Shown one piece after another: positions 26,100 to 36,240 of a stretch of DNA of 64,000 bases. The notes beneath the pieces are model-generated. The model ran no database searches, was not told the DNA's origin, and was given only the letters and a program-made list of their open reading frames with translations. Location of the stretch: NCBI RefSeq assembly GCF_002443255.2, contig NW_019211455.1, positions 30,965,778-31,029,777 of the forward strand, read 5' to 3'. Within the stretch, counting starts at the first letter, position 1, and each line of letters begins with the position of its first letter. Source of the stretch: Varroa destructor. Lineage: Eukaryota > Arthropoda > Arachnida > Mesostigmata > Varroidae. The position numbers were made by a program, and so were the translations under genes.

Positions 26100-29000
26100 A
26101 GTGGAGTATTTTAGAGAAGCTTAAACTTAAAACGAGTAACCTGTCAGGTGATAAAAATTTTGCTCTTCACTTGGATATTGCTACGGTGTTTAGTAACACG
26201 CTTGTCGAAATGGAAACTTAATGTATCTAAACAGGAGCAATGTGTTTAGTAAATCACAGAGACAGTATCGCTAAGATAAATTATCCTCTAATTGTATCAT
26301 AACCAAACGTCGTATAATGACATGTCCTTACCCCACTAAAGCCTCGATGAGTTCAGTCTGAATATGGCAATACCCGTATCAAACGGCTTACTAAATAAGC
26401 TACCACACCTACAATCAGCAACAGTCTAATCCGCGATTTGAGTCAACCTTTTTTATACCTAGGCTCTGCCTTTGCTCTAGGATCGACTTCCGTTACATGA
26501 TTATTGATCGCTAGTCTCCAGCGTGTAATAACGCTTGAATTCTCTTGCTGCTTTTTCACACTGCAATTGACGCTTCCCACGCAGACAAACTTCACTACAA
26601 CGTCTTTGCACGTTATTCATCAGTAGTGCCTATCGCTGCGTCCCCAGATGAGTGAACGCAACGAATAGTAGTACCACACCTATAGATCTGTCAATCATTT
26701 TGCCGAGCCTCGTGTGCTTCGCCTCCCAATAGAACCGTTTACATTGAGCTAAGTAGGTCTAGTTTTCCTTTACCTCCGTCAAGGCTGAGCGCTCAGCTTC
26801 ATCCTGGGTTACTAAGGCTTGTCCTCCCGCAGCCGTAGAGTTTTGCTGAACCCTGCTTAGTGCCTGTGATCGTGGCAATGTGAGAGTTGCCCAGGGGGTC
26901 GCTGTTCTACAGGACCGATGGCCGATCGAAGAAAAAAGGACAATTGCTAGTGCGTCACTCGAAACGGCATCGAGAAAACGACGAGCTGCAATACCTGTGT
27001 CACTGCGGCGGAACAATATTTAGCCGGTGAAGATACTCCAGACAAATACTGCTGCTACGGACCACAGCGAGGGACCAGGCGTTCTGGACACCAGCGAATG
27101 AGTGTTACAGTTCGATAGAATAAACAAGACACGACGAGACGGACTCGAGAATGAGCATACATCGGGGAGTCGAGAGCAGAAACTAAGTCAGCGGGAAAAG
27201 AACAGGAGCCGTTCCTACTGCTTTCGTAGCCAAGAAGAGCACGACTGGGTGCTCGTAATGAGGATCTGGTTTGTTTAACGCTGTTAGGGTGACGGTAGCC
27301 TAGTTGCGAGCCATACTAGTGCTAAGAGAGGAATCTCAGACAGTTTTATTCAAGTGATCAGCTGGGTTACAGCTGTCGGACGTTTGCTTTTACACGGATT
27401 GCGTCATGCTGGCAAAATTCGTCTGGTTTGTAGACATTGCATACTAAGCACGAATTATTTGGCAAATATGTATCAAGCCAGATCATGCGATCTTTCGAGC
27501 ATGTAAGAGCTCAAGGATAGGTAGGGCGCAAAACTCACAACTTCAGAACCTCAAGTTCGATTTCTAGCTAAAACTCGATAACTGTTGAAGTCCATGGAAC
27601 TACTGAAGTTCTTAACTTTCCGTCACTACGCAATTATGACAGACGAACGTAAACATTTTTATACTTTTCTATTCGCAATATACTCGACATTGGTCCTTAT
27701 TACACTATTGCGTACTGCAAAAGTATCGGCGCAAAAAAAATTAGCTTTTCCTTGCCCGAGAATATAAAACCACAAGATTTTAAATGCCTCTCATTTGCCA
27801 CAAACAGTATTACAATGCGAAACTACGAAGGACAATTACGGAATAAAATTTATTTGGCTATTAAGCGGTTTCGTCCGATAATCTGTGGTTCGGTCTATTT
27901 TCAGACATTTTCACATTAGCAGAGCATGGAGGCAGCTCAGACAAGTTAATAATCGGGTAACTTAATAATTTAGAAATGATATAGAACACAATTACAATAT
28001 GTCCGGGCGTATAAGGTTCACAAGTCAACATCTGGCTGGCTGTTTAGGCAAGGCGTTGGCAGACGGTAAGCATCATTACAGACTGGTATTTTTTGTGTGT
28101 AAGAAAGGACACTCAATAGTTAGCCGAGTAAGAAAATGTGCTCCGTAACTTTGCAACATGAATATGAAACTTTGGGTTTAGGTATCCATTGTAATTAAGG
28201 ACTTTTTTTTCCTGTAAAAACAGGATTCATATGAACCTGTATGTACTGCATCAGTGAGACGGCTTCTTTGCGTTGAATGCGCGTCGAACAATTGAAGAGA
28301 GACCAGTTTCGCTGAAAATAAGCGTCGAAATCGGCAAAAGGCAGGTGATAATCCTCCATCCATAGTTACTATTGATGAGTTGATATAACTTATTCAGAAT
28401 GTTAACGTAGAACTAGCCTTACATTCGATATGTGTATAACAAAAAATTATACCAAGTATAGATAATAAAACATGTGCAGATTAGTTGCAGACTCAGTCCG
28501 AAATTTACGCTGTCCTATTTCGCTTGAATTAATAACTTATGTGTCCTTTCTTTTCGAATCGTCCGGTAAAGTCCATAGATGGCTGAGCGCAATCTGGGCA
28601 GTGAAACAGATCATACTCTACAGATGCCATACTGCATTACAGTTCGCCGAAAGAGAGATACTATTGCAACATTTGAGTAATTCCGATATAGATACCAACG
28701 TCACAATATATAGATGCTACTAATTCAACTGGTTGATAAGATATCTCTAAATATTAGCCACAAGCTATCTGCATATGTAACGAAGCTAATGGGTCTGTTC
28801 ATGCATTACATGCAAACATACTATTATTGGGCAATAGTGGCGTTCGTTTTTACCAGTATTAAGCGCTTGGCTGATTTACAGGATATGACGCGCACAATGT
28901 ATCAAAAGAGAACAGCAACCCGTTCAACGAACAGCAACGTACGCTTCCCATTTAAGAGCCACAGAAGACACACGTTTTGCATTGAACCTGGACGTGTACG

Positions 29001-31930
29001 TGCCGAAACGCGCATGGACCACGTTAGATTCGACCTAATCGTTGTCGTCGTTGTAATGCTTGGCCACCGCTGTAACCGGCAATAGCACTACAAGCATGCT
29101 ATAATATCTTTGATAATGCTGCTATAACTAGCCTCGCGAGGTCCACAGGAAGTCGGCTGCTGTTCAGCCTATATCACCCGTCCGAGACCGGCCCATTGGG
29201 TACTCATCATGAATTTTAAAATAGGTCATTAAAATTAGCTCGCTAGCTGACCCACTAGGAAAAGCCCGTACGTGGTGGGGTTGTGTGTTTCCGCTGATGC
29301 ACTGCAGACGAACGGTTAACGTGTGAGTGAGACTGCTAATTATACCACTGCCAGTAACTTCGTTTCCCAACAGAGGTGGTATTAACACTTTGCTTTCACA
29401 GATACCATCAATTTGAAGACAGATTTGTGAGGCCTGTTGTAAAGGAGGTTCTATGAATATACATCCGAGCAAGTCTAGCCACTTCGATTGGAAATGAATG
29501 ACGACATTAATAAAAGGCGGATGATAATCTTCCATCGATACCGATCTATTTCACAGCTAAGTAAGAAAGATGTCTCCTGTTCAACTGCATGTTACGTGTA
29601 TATTCAATTTTAAAAAGGTAACCTCCGGCCCGGAGCTCAAAGTAAACTAAAGTTCCTTTTAAGCTAGGCTTGTTGCTCACAAAAGAAGTAAGCTGCCTGA
29701 TCTAATATGATACATACGGTACCTCTTATTTGCCCAGGAAGCTGACTAAAACTTAAGTTCGTTATTATTTTATTTAACTTGAGGTAGCCTAAATGAATCT
29801 AAAATACATGTTCCTAACTTGTGCTTTAATTATCCGCAGAAAATATTTCCTCAGCCGATTTTTGTTTATTTCGGCATCATAATCCACAGGGAGCTATTAG
29901 CCAAGTACTGTTGGCATAATACGAATTTTACCTGTACGCGTGTAACTCCTGTCCGTCAGACCTGTCAGCTTTTTTTCGTAATGTTTCAGTCGGCAGGTTT
30001 TCGAACGAGAATTTTCGCTTCATGTCCTTAATGAGTTCACTCTAACAAAATAGGCTTAAAGACCTTACGGCTTGTGTATTTATGATTCGATCAACTAAAA
30101 CGTATTCTATTGTAGTTTCATACGTCGCGTATAAGCTTGGGCCCGACCATCATTATGAAACGCTATTTGTGAATGCCGCAGTAAAAGAAGTTAAGTATCG
30201 ACAAACCAATATGCTTGAGTTAAATAAGATTTCAACTTTCAGATTACCTTGTTGTGCTGGTTTCTTATTTATATAGCGACCTCTGCAAACGAGCCTCGAA
30301 CGGGAACGTTCTTCGATAAATATCAGAAGCAGGGACCATAGTAGAAACCTGTTAACCTTACAGATGGCGTCTTTGTATACACAGAAATAGCGTTTTATTT
30401 AGCGGATATTCGCGCGTGATGTATGTCCGCTTTTGGTATACCAATGAAATAGACTTCCCGTGACAAGCCTTTATATAAATGGTAATTTTAATGATCGAAG
30501 CAATTCGGTATAAATCCATTTGTATATCTACGTTCGGAAGTGACTGATCTAGTGGAGTTACATATTCATCGCGTAGTTTGGTACACCCTTCTATGTTTGT
30601 TTCCTCAGTATAGGCTGCGGGTTTTTCTGGACGTTGTTTTGTAGACTCGCAGATTCCCGTCCCCCTCATTTCGGGGTTAAACTAACCTTTTAGCTCGAGA
30701 AATATTGCCCAATTTACTAAAACTATCTAAAAGCACAAGGTAGCTGCGAGCCATGCATTACGATGGTACGAGCAATATAGTAACTATTATTTCTAATAGC
30801 AACCAGAAAACTTTCACTGATAGAATCGCCGGTGCTCCTGGTTCGGATGAAAGCTTTTGTGGTCAGGTGCTACAAGTAACCCAGTATGTGAACTACATAA
30901 GGAGAATGTTATGAGATAATTAATAACAACTAATACACTCCAGTATATAGCTTGCCTATACATCTATATGTAAATAAATATATACATGTATATAATATTC
31001 GTAGTTGTTATTTGTATCTATATGGCGCGTATCTGTCCACATGGCGACAAAAGTGTTTTGAACACCATTTAATTAACAAATTGTTTACTTGCTATAGCAA
31101 GATTTATGAGTGGTATTTTGGCGCACCCTTTGAACTGGAAGCCATAGTTCAACTGTTCTTTCTTTACATCATTGCATTTCGGCTTTGAATTTGTTCCCTT
31201 ATTTTTTTTTTGACACCACAATTATAATTATCTGCATTCATAACGCAAAAGCTGTCTACCAGATCGGTAACGAAGTGACGATGTATCTCCATTGAAGTTG
31301 TTAGTTAGTTCTATAAGTATTCTATAGTTTTGTATAAATAGCCGTAGCAGCTTGACGCCCCGAGACGTCCTTTAATCAACTTGCATGTATAAATAATATA
31401 CGCAGATTGTTGAAACTCCATTCATCTATAAAAAGCAAAGAAATTATTCGAAAACAAAACAACTACTAGAGCCATATACATATATATATATATATATATA
31501 CTCGAATTGTAACTAATACGTGTAACCTTTTGTGACGAGATATGTATATAAATGCCGAACGCAGAATTTCAAACATTTTATATATACAATTAAAGCTCAT
31601 GTTCAAAGCTTGACTACTGAAAACATAAACATTTGCTGAAAATTAGCTTTAGCGAAATAATCATGGTAATAGTAGGGAGGATAACCGCAAATCTGTGACC
31701 TGTAAGTATGAGATTATTGTCTTTGCTAATTGTTTAAATATCGCGCTGGTAAACTTTAATTGACATGGTAGAAATGTATGAAAGGATGCAGCATTGTCTC
31801 TATCGGCTCCCATTACTTTCCTGTGTCATAGTAGTAACTCTGTATAAAGTATAGACAAATTTCTAGCTAAACCCTATCAGGCGAACAGTGTTTTGATGCA
31901 TCTTGACAATCCGCTTTTTAGCTAATTGTG
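26100..31930. other. Intergenic or intronic sequence with one GC-rich patch
   Basis: The patch 26,750-27,280 is CpG-containing; its minus frame 26,759-27,016 (85 codons) is unassigned and its right half is purine-rich and T-poor like a 5' leader. Other open frames (28,714-29,085 +; 29,164-29,535 -; 30,358-30,669 -) are 100-123 codons long with no recognisable domain. A palindrome with one bulge, ACAGG...CCTGT, lies at 28,220-28,240. The word CTCCGGCCCGGAG (about 29,622) is also palindromic. A GTAAGTATG donor-like word is at about 31,702. (TA)n lies at 31,480-31,500. Confidence 0.5.
31480..31500. repeat. (TA)n microsatellite
   Basis: About ten uninterrupted TA units. Confidence 0.95.
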
Positions 31931-31935
31931 GATAG

Positions 31936-32262
31936 TGTGATAGTTTGTCTTCAAGCATCATCAACCTGCCACTGACGAAAGCCTGCGGCGACATTCCTGC
32001 TATGTATATCGTATTCTTTGGACGGATTGATACGTGCCAGACAAGACGAAATAGGTCAAACATGAGGCGGCCTTCGGCGGACGGTCCAACAGCGCCACCA
32101 TGGAAAAAATTCAAATTTTTCCTTCACAGCCACGACGGATCGTGGGCAGTAGACGAAGCCCACCAGAACTTTATACGAGGCGTCCAAGTCCACTTATTAC
32201 AACTTCCACGTCTGCAATCCTTCCTTAGCCCCTGGTTAGCGTACCAGCATCTAGCAGCGTAG
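31936..32262 (+). CDS. GC-richer open island, candidate coding exon
   Basis: The island stands out from AT-rich flanks and carries several open frames. One plus frame is open from 31,936 to a TAG at 32,260. From ATG 32,061 it gives 66 residues that include DGSWAVDEAHQNF. A second plus frame begins at 32,099 in a perfect Kozak context, GCCACCATGG, and runs 42 codons, Ser/Pro/Arg-rich (MEKIQIFPSQPRRIVGSRRS). A minus frame (31,863-32,114) is open as well and looks equally protein-like. The correct strand cannot be decided without homology or transcripts. Confidence 0.25.
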   Translation, partial: CDSLSSSIINLPLTKACGDIPAMYIVFFGRIDTCQTRRNRSNMRRPSADGPTAPPWKKFKFFLHSHDGSWAVDEAHQNFIRGVQVHLLQLPRLQSFLSPWLAYQHLAA

Positions 32263-33225
32263 GCCGTCGCCACACAAAATAGCTAAGAGAACTGCTTCAA
32301 TAGGGATCGTACTTTGTAACATTGGCGCGATTTGTGGGAAATCCTGCAGTGAAAAATTTCTTCCTGGTTGCAGTTGTTTTGAGCGTTGAGAATGGGTTTC
32401 AGTTCAGTTTTTCTGTGCTGGCAGTATCTTGTTTCTATGCAAAGTAATTTTCAAAAAATAAAATATCTGCATCATGTCTTACATGCTACAGATACATAAA
32501 ATGTCGTAGCAGGACGACACGAGAAAACATGGTAGTATATCGAACGATGTATTTCAGCTATAACAGTTAGAGTAACGTTTTTTTCGCTTATACAGCATCT
32601 CAAGCCAGTTAGCTTTATAAGTTTCAGGTGTTAAGGTACCGCACATATGCTACACTGCTAAATCTTTGTGAAATTATGTAAAAATGTGACTTACTTAGAA
32701 TTTTGTATGATGAATAATACACGTCTACGCCATCATTATTAACGTTTTTTTTTATCGGAGATGGTTCCTGTGAATTTACTAGAGTATATCGACGTTTCTA
32801 TTTTTTAAGACGTTCGCGGACTAACAGCGGAAATCGATTCAAATAAATGGAACGCTTTTCCTAAATGCCTCAGGTCCTAGAAACAAAAATAGGTTTAAGT
32901 TTAGACAGATAGACTACTAGCATAAAGTCCGGCGTACGTTTATGTATATAGTAAATACTAAACCAAATCGAAATTAACCACTGTGCTAAGGTTCCAACCA
33001 TCTCTATACATCAATCGCGAATAGGCCAGATGATTATAACCGGGCCATGCAAATAACTTTGGTTTATAATTTGAATTTTAATAAGCGATCTATTATTATA
33101 AAAACGATTAGTTCATATTCAATAGTTCCATTAGGTAATAGTTCGCCTGCCCTTTTCACATGGGCTGAAAACTACTAGATTCAATAATCACGCCAGAGGC
33201 CAGTTTTCTGTGTCGAGCTCAAAGC

Positions 33226-33245
33226 TATATATATATATATATATA
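33226..33245. repeat. (TA)n microsatellite
   Basis: About ten TA units. Confidence 0.95.
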
Positions 33246-34087
33246 ATACCATGGATACTGTTTAAGCGTCGCTTAGCGGCAGGTCTGGGTTGACCCTGAG
33301 TTTTGCACATACAAAAACACAACGCACGTGGGCTTTTGGCAAAATCAATACGGACGAATAGTGAGACAACCCAATGTGAGAATAGGCAGTATTTTGGCCA
33401 AATTCGACTCGTTTCGTGTGTATATGGGGTAGTTAGTCAGAGAAAGAAGCATTGACCAACTGTTTGTTGTCGGGGGCGTGCGTTCATCCGCCAGCGTTCG
33501 TACGAAAAGAAAGCTAGTTTTTTAAAGGCAAAATAGGACATTTGTTATGGACGAAGCCTGTCTGGCATTTTTGCGACTTGAGCGAAGATTAACGATTTAT
33601 TAGATCTTTTTGGCGCTAAGCGAATCGTGAACGAGATTGAAAACTTTTTCCTTCGCAATCGATGTATCATGTTATCGTAAGCTTTCATGTGGCTTCTGGA
33701 AAAACCAAAGAAGGCTTCTATGAAACGAACCGGAATACTCCTAATACGGGAAAGATCGTATGTGGTTAAAAATGTGATAAAAAGTTCCGAAAGCTCATTT
33801 TTGACACGCCTAAATTTTTTATACAAGAATTAACAGCTGTCTTTGAAGGGGGAAGAACGGTCGCCAATTGAGCCTTATACATAGGTTTTATTTATTTATT
33901 TAATTTATAGAGAGATTTTTGCGCCTTTTGGAGCTTTCGGTTAGTTTCAACTATTGTATTTTTAAGACTTTTTAGGCTTGTAATCAACCTAAAATTTGAT
34001 ACATATCTACAAATATTGCATGACGCACAGTTACCAGTTAGAGGTTAATATATAAGAGAAATTCCAGTCTTAGATGGTTTATCTTCC

Positions 34088-34109
34088 ATATATATATATA
34101 TATATATAT
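34088..34109. repeat. (TA)n microsatellite
   Basis: About eleven TA units, ending some 125 bases before the recognisable retroelement frame. Confidence 0.95.
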
Positions 34110-34233
34110 GTATATACAAAAGATATCTGAAGATGGGCGTCGCGAATATTAATTATATCTTAATTTTTAGATAAATGCGGCCGAAATCCGTATATAAGGG
34201 GATACTTGAAACCAAATTGATAGCAATTCGTAG

Positions 34234-34563
34234 CATTTCGGTGGCAGTAGTGGGGGAGACCTAACGAACGCTTGCATCAGCCGCCGATACTACTGCGGAG
34301 GGCAAAGTTGTTTTAAGAATCGATGCTCGGGGTCTTGCTTCCTTCAAGATATAAGTTACATACACGGAGCCACCGATGTCCTATTTGTGATCAAGATCAA
34401 ATTCTTGTACGGTAAAATAGTTGCAATACTTAACTCCGGAGCGGATGTAAACGGAATTTCTCTACGGTTAATGTATACGCTACGCTGGCCGGAGATCGAA
34501 AATTCCTTGGCACTCGTACGCCCGTACGATGCCCATCATTTACCCCGTCGGTTCTGGCGGTGA
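34234..34563 (+). pseudogene. gag zinc knuckle plus aspartic protease remnant
   Basis: One frame stays open for about 109 codons, from after a TAG at 34,231 to a TGA at 34,561. At 34,285-34,329 it reads RYYCGGQSCFKNRCS, which has the spacing of a CCHC nucleic-acid-binding knuckle but with Arg at the first Cys position and Cys at the His position. At 34,411-34,452 it reads GKIVAILNSGADVN, the retropepsin active-site region. The catalytic Asp of the family's DSGA motif is Asn (codon AAC at 34,432). Downstream, LMLG in 34,796-34,815 may be the second conserved protease strand in another register. No ATG with a clear start role is seen. The zinc knuckle cannot bind zinc normally and the protease should be inactive. 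Confidence 0.75.
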
Positions 34564-35034
34564 TTAACATTGCGATCGACGACGGCCAGAGGAACCGTTT
34601 TATGCGAGTAGATTTCAATTCCAAGCCAATCAAAACCGTCACCAGGCTTAGGGTCCCTAACGTTAAGCCATTGAAGGACGCGCTATGCTGTCAGGGGCAG
34701 GAATGTAGTAACTCAAACAAATCGCCATAGCTTAGCTGTTCCTCGAGCACATTTGTATACGTTCTTTTACAGTATTGTGAGCACGGATGTGCGGAATTGA
34801 TGTTAGGTGCTATTCACGAACCTAGAGGTCGCCCCATCTGTGTAAGAAATCGGACGGCCATAGTAAAAAGCAAGACTGAAGAGATTCACAGCGGGTCCCT
34901 CCTGCTGTTTTGATGACAGTCTCTCAGGCTAAGGTCGACAACAGTGCGCAATTGTTTCATAAAGTTACTCATGGGTCGTTTCAGGATACCTCCTAGTTGG
35001 GATGAGATGTACCGAAAGGCAGGGCATAGAAAAT

Positions 35035-35476
35035 GAGGTGAAAGCTGTGCTGCGGATTGGCATCGTTGAGTCTTCTTTTAGCCTGTGATCCTTTCTAATT
35101 ATTCTAATACGGGACTTGATCAGCAGATATTGGCAGACCAGCACGCATCTCGATGGGAACTAGAAGATGACGTTCTGCACGTCGGGAGGTCTTTCCCAGT
35201 TCAAGCGGGTGCCATCCGGTTTCTCCAACAAACTTGCGACATTCAGGAAGATGGACGAAATCGTTAAGCCTACGAAATACCAAATGACTCTCGTTTACTT
35301 CATCCCATACTCACCTATCGACACCCTTTGACACCCACATGACCTATCAGTAAGAAGTACTGGTGGCCATCGACTCCGCCGGCCGACTGAAACCAAAAAA
35401 GATGCAGCTGAAGTTGCCTTTAGGTAACAATATCTTGGGCCCCGGATTTCTTAAAATTCCAAAGGTGATCAGATAA
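35035..35476 (+). pseudogene. Reverse transcriptase remnant (Ty3/gypsy)
   Basis: Starting at 35,035 the frame reads EVKAVLRIGIVESSFS, the conserved N-terminal RT block. A TGA follows at 35,086, then from 35,113 comes DLISRYWQ (motif A, catalytic Asp kept). Next are KMTFCTSGGLSQFKRVPSGF and SNKLATFRKMDEIV, then KYQMTLVYFIPYSPI. All these blocks share one reading frame. About fifty residues expected between the first and second blocks are absent, which implies an internal deletion. The YxDD box that holds two catalytic Asp residues is replaced by YFIP (35,296-35,307). After a TGA at 35,329 and a frameshift, LKPKKMQLKLPLGNNILGPG from 35,387 matches the RT thumb/connection start. The identification is strong and the enzyme is dead. 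Confidence 0.88.
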
Positions 35477-35582
35477 TGGAAACTTTGCCTACCCCCGTTT
35501 TAAAGAGCTTCTTGAGCCTAGTCTTTTGTTCCTAATAGTGGTTCATATGGACCACAACTTGGAACGAATCGCAAATCCGCCC

Positions 35583-36017
35583 TATGTCGTGGCCCACGTG
35601 AAGGACTTTGTTTATAACGCCGACTACAACGAGGCGTATCAGCCGTTGCAATCCAAGGTCACAGAGGAACCCGTCCTGTATCACTTTCGGCGGAAATAGG
35701 GCTCCAGTGGGACCGGATTAAGGGCAAAGCTGGTCCAGACAAAAGGAGGGCGCTAGCAGATCGTCACCTACGATAGCGACCGTTTGACTGACGCCGAAGT
35801 ACTAGGCCTTAGTATGGACCAACGGCAGACCTTACTTGTATGGGCAACGCCTCTAGGTTGTTACCAACACTACCCGAAAGTACCTGAAGGGCAAGGCAGA
35901 CAATTGCGTTGCTGAAGTTAATATGCTAGGCTCTAGCCGCTACAAGAGTGCGACTTCGATGTTGCCTATAGAAAGCAATGCGCCAACGCGTGTGTATTCG
36001 CTTTGTCGCGATTAACC
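35583..36017 (+). pseudogene. RNase H domain remnant (Ty3/gypsy)
   Basis: The frame beginning at 35,583 contains AYQPLQSKVTEEPVLYHFRRK, then a TAG at 35,697. GTGLRAKLVQTKGGR and a second TAG at 35,754 follow, then QIVTYDSDRLTDAEV. After a shift of frame, LVWTNGRPYLYGQRL ends at a TAG and VVTNTTRKYLKGKADNC continues. A further segment from 35,940 reads LQECDFDVAYRKQCANA and ends near FALSRL. These are the standard landmarks of the Ty3/gypsy RNase H and its C-terminal connection. The segment with the first catalytic Asp is missing near 35,697. The acidic stretch expected before LVW is deleted near 35,809. The VVTD-type site reads VVTN. The domain cannot be active. Confidence 0.88.
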
Positions 36018-36240
36018 GTGCCGCTGGTGCAGAGCGAGCTGGACAAAAGTTAAAGGCCGCAGAGGGAGGACTCCTGTCTATGATAATAATTGTCCAATCA
36101 AAAGAAAGGTCTCGCGTTCCACCGTATGTGCTCAAGAATCGCCTGGCCTATCAGGTCAAGGAGAAGAAAACTGTGTGCTCCACGTTTTATTGTCCCAGAA
36201 GAACCGGCCCTCAGTCGATCTGAGTCGTATGCCAGCAGAA
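36018..36240 (+). pseudogene. Integrase N-terminal remnant (Ty3/gypsy)
   Basis: Downstream of the RNase H end the frame at 36,125 reads YVLKNRLAYQVKEKK, followed in a shifted frame by IVPEEPALSR (to about 36,229). This resembles the short strand region ending in a VPxxLR-like block that precedes the HHCC zinc-binding domain of Ty3/gypsy integrases. The HHCC residues and the DDE catalytic core could not be found in 36,241-36,700, where only scattered open frames remain. The assignment rests mainly on position and on these two short blocks. Confidence 0.6.

Larger units (their letters stand above)
32270..34230. other. Intergenic sequence upstream of the retroelement
   Basis: AT-rich, with (TA)n at 33,226-33,245 and 34,088-34,109. 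The minus frame 33,545-33,826 (93 codons, basic) is unassigned. Retroelement gag should lie just upstream of 34,234, but I could not recognise capsid sequence or a 5' LTR here. Confidence 0.5.
34234..36240 (+). mobile_element. Decayed Ty3/gypsy-type LTR retrotransposon, internal fragment
   Basis: Remnants of a gag-pol polyprotein lie in the usual Ty3/gypsy order: zinc knuckle (about 34,285), aspartic protease (about 34,411), reverse transcriptase (35,035-35,476), RNase H (35,583-36,017) and the N-terminal part of integrase (about 36,125). RNase H between RT and integrase is the Ty3/gypsy arrangement. The frame shifts several times and in-frame stops occur throughout, so no polyprotein can be made. 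I see no flanking LTRs, primer-binding site or polypurine tract. The piece is GC-richer than its flanks, which turn AT-rich near 34.2 kb and again near 36.7 kb. The stretch 36,241-36,700 has the same composition and may be unrecognised integrase. Family assignment is firm from several independent motifs; the clade within Ty3/gypsy is not resolved. Confidence 0.9.

Noticed and set aside
33545..33826. 93-codon minus ORF upstream of the retroelement as a possible gag
   Set aside because: It is on the opposite strand from pol and shows no capsid major-homology or zinc-knuckle pattern.
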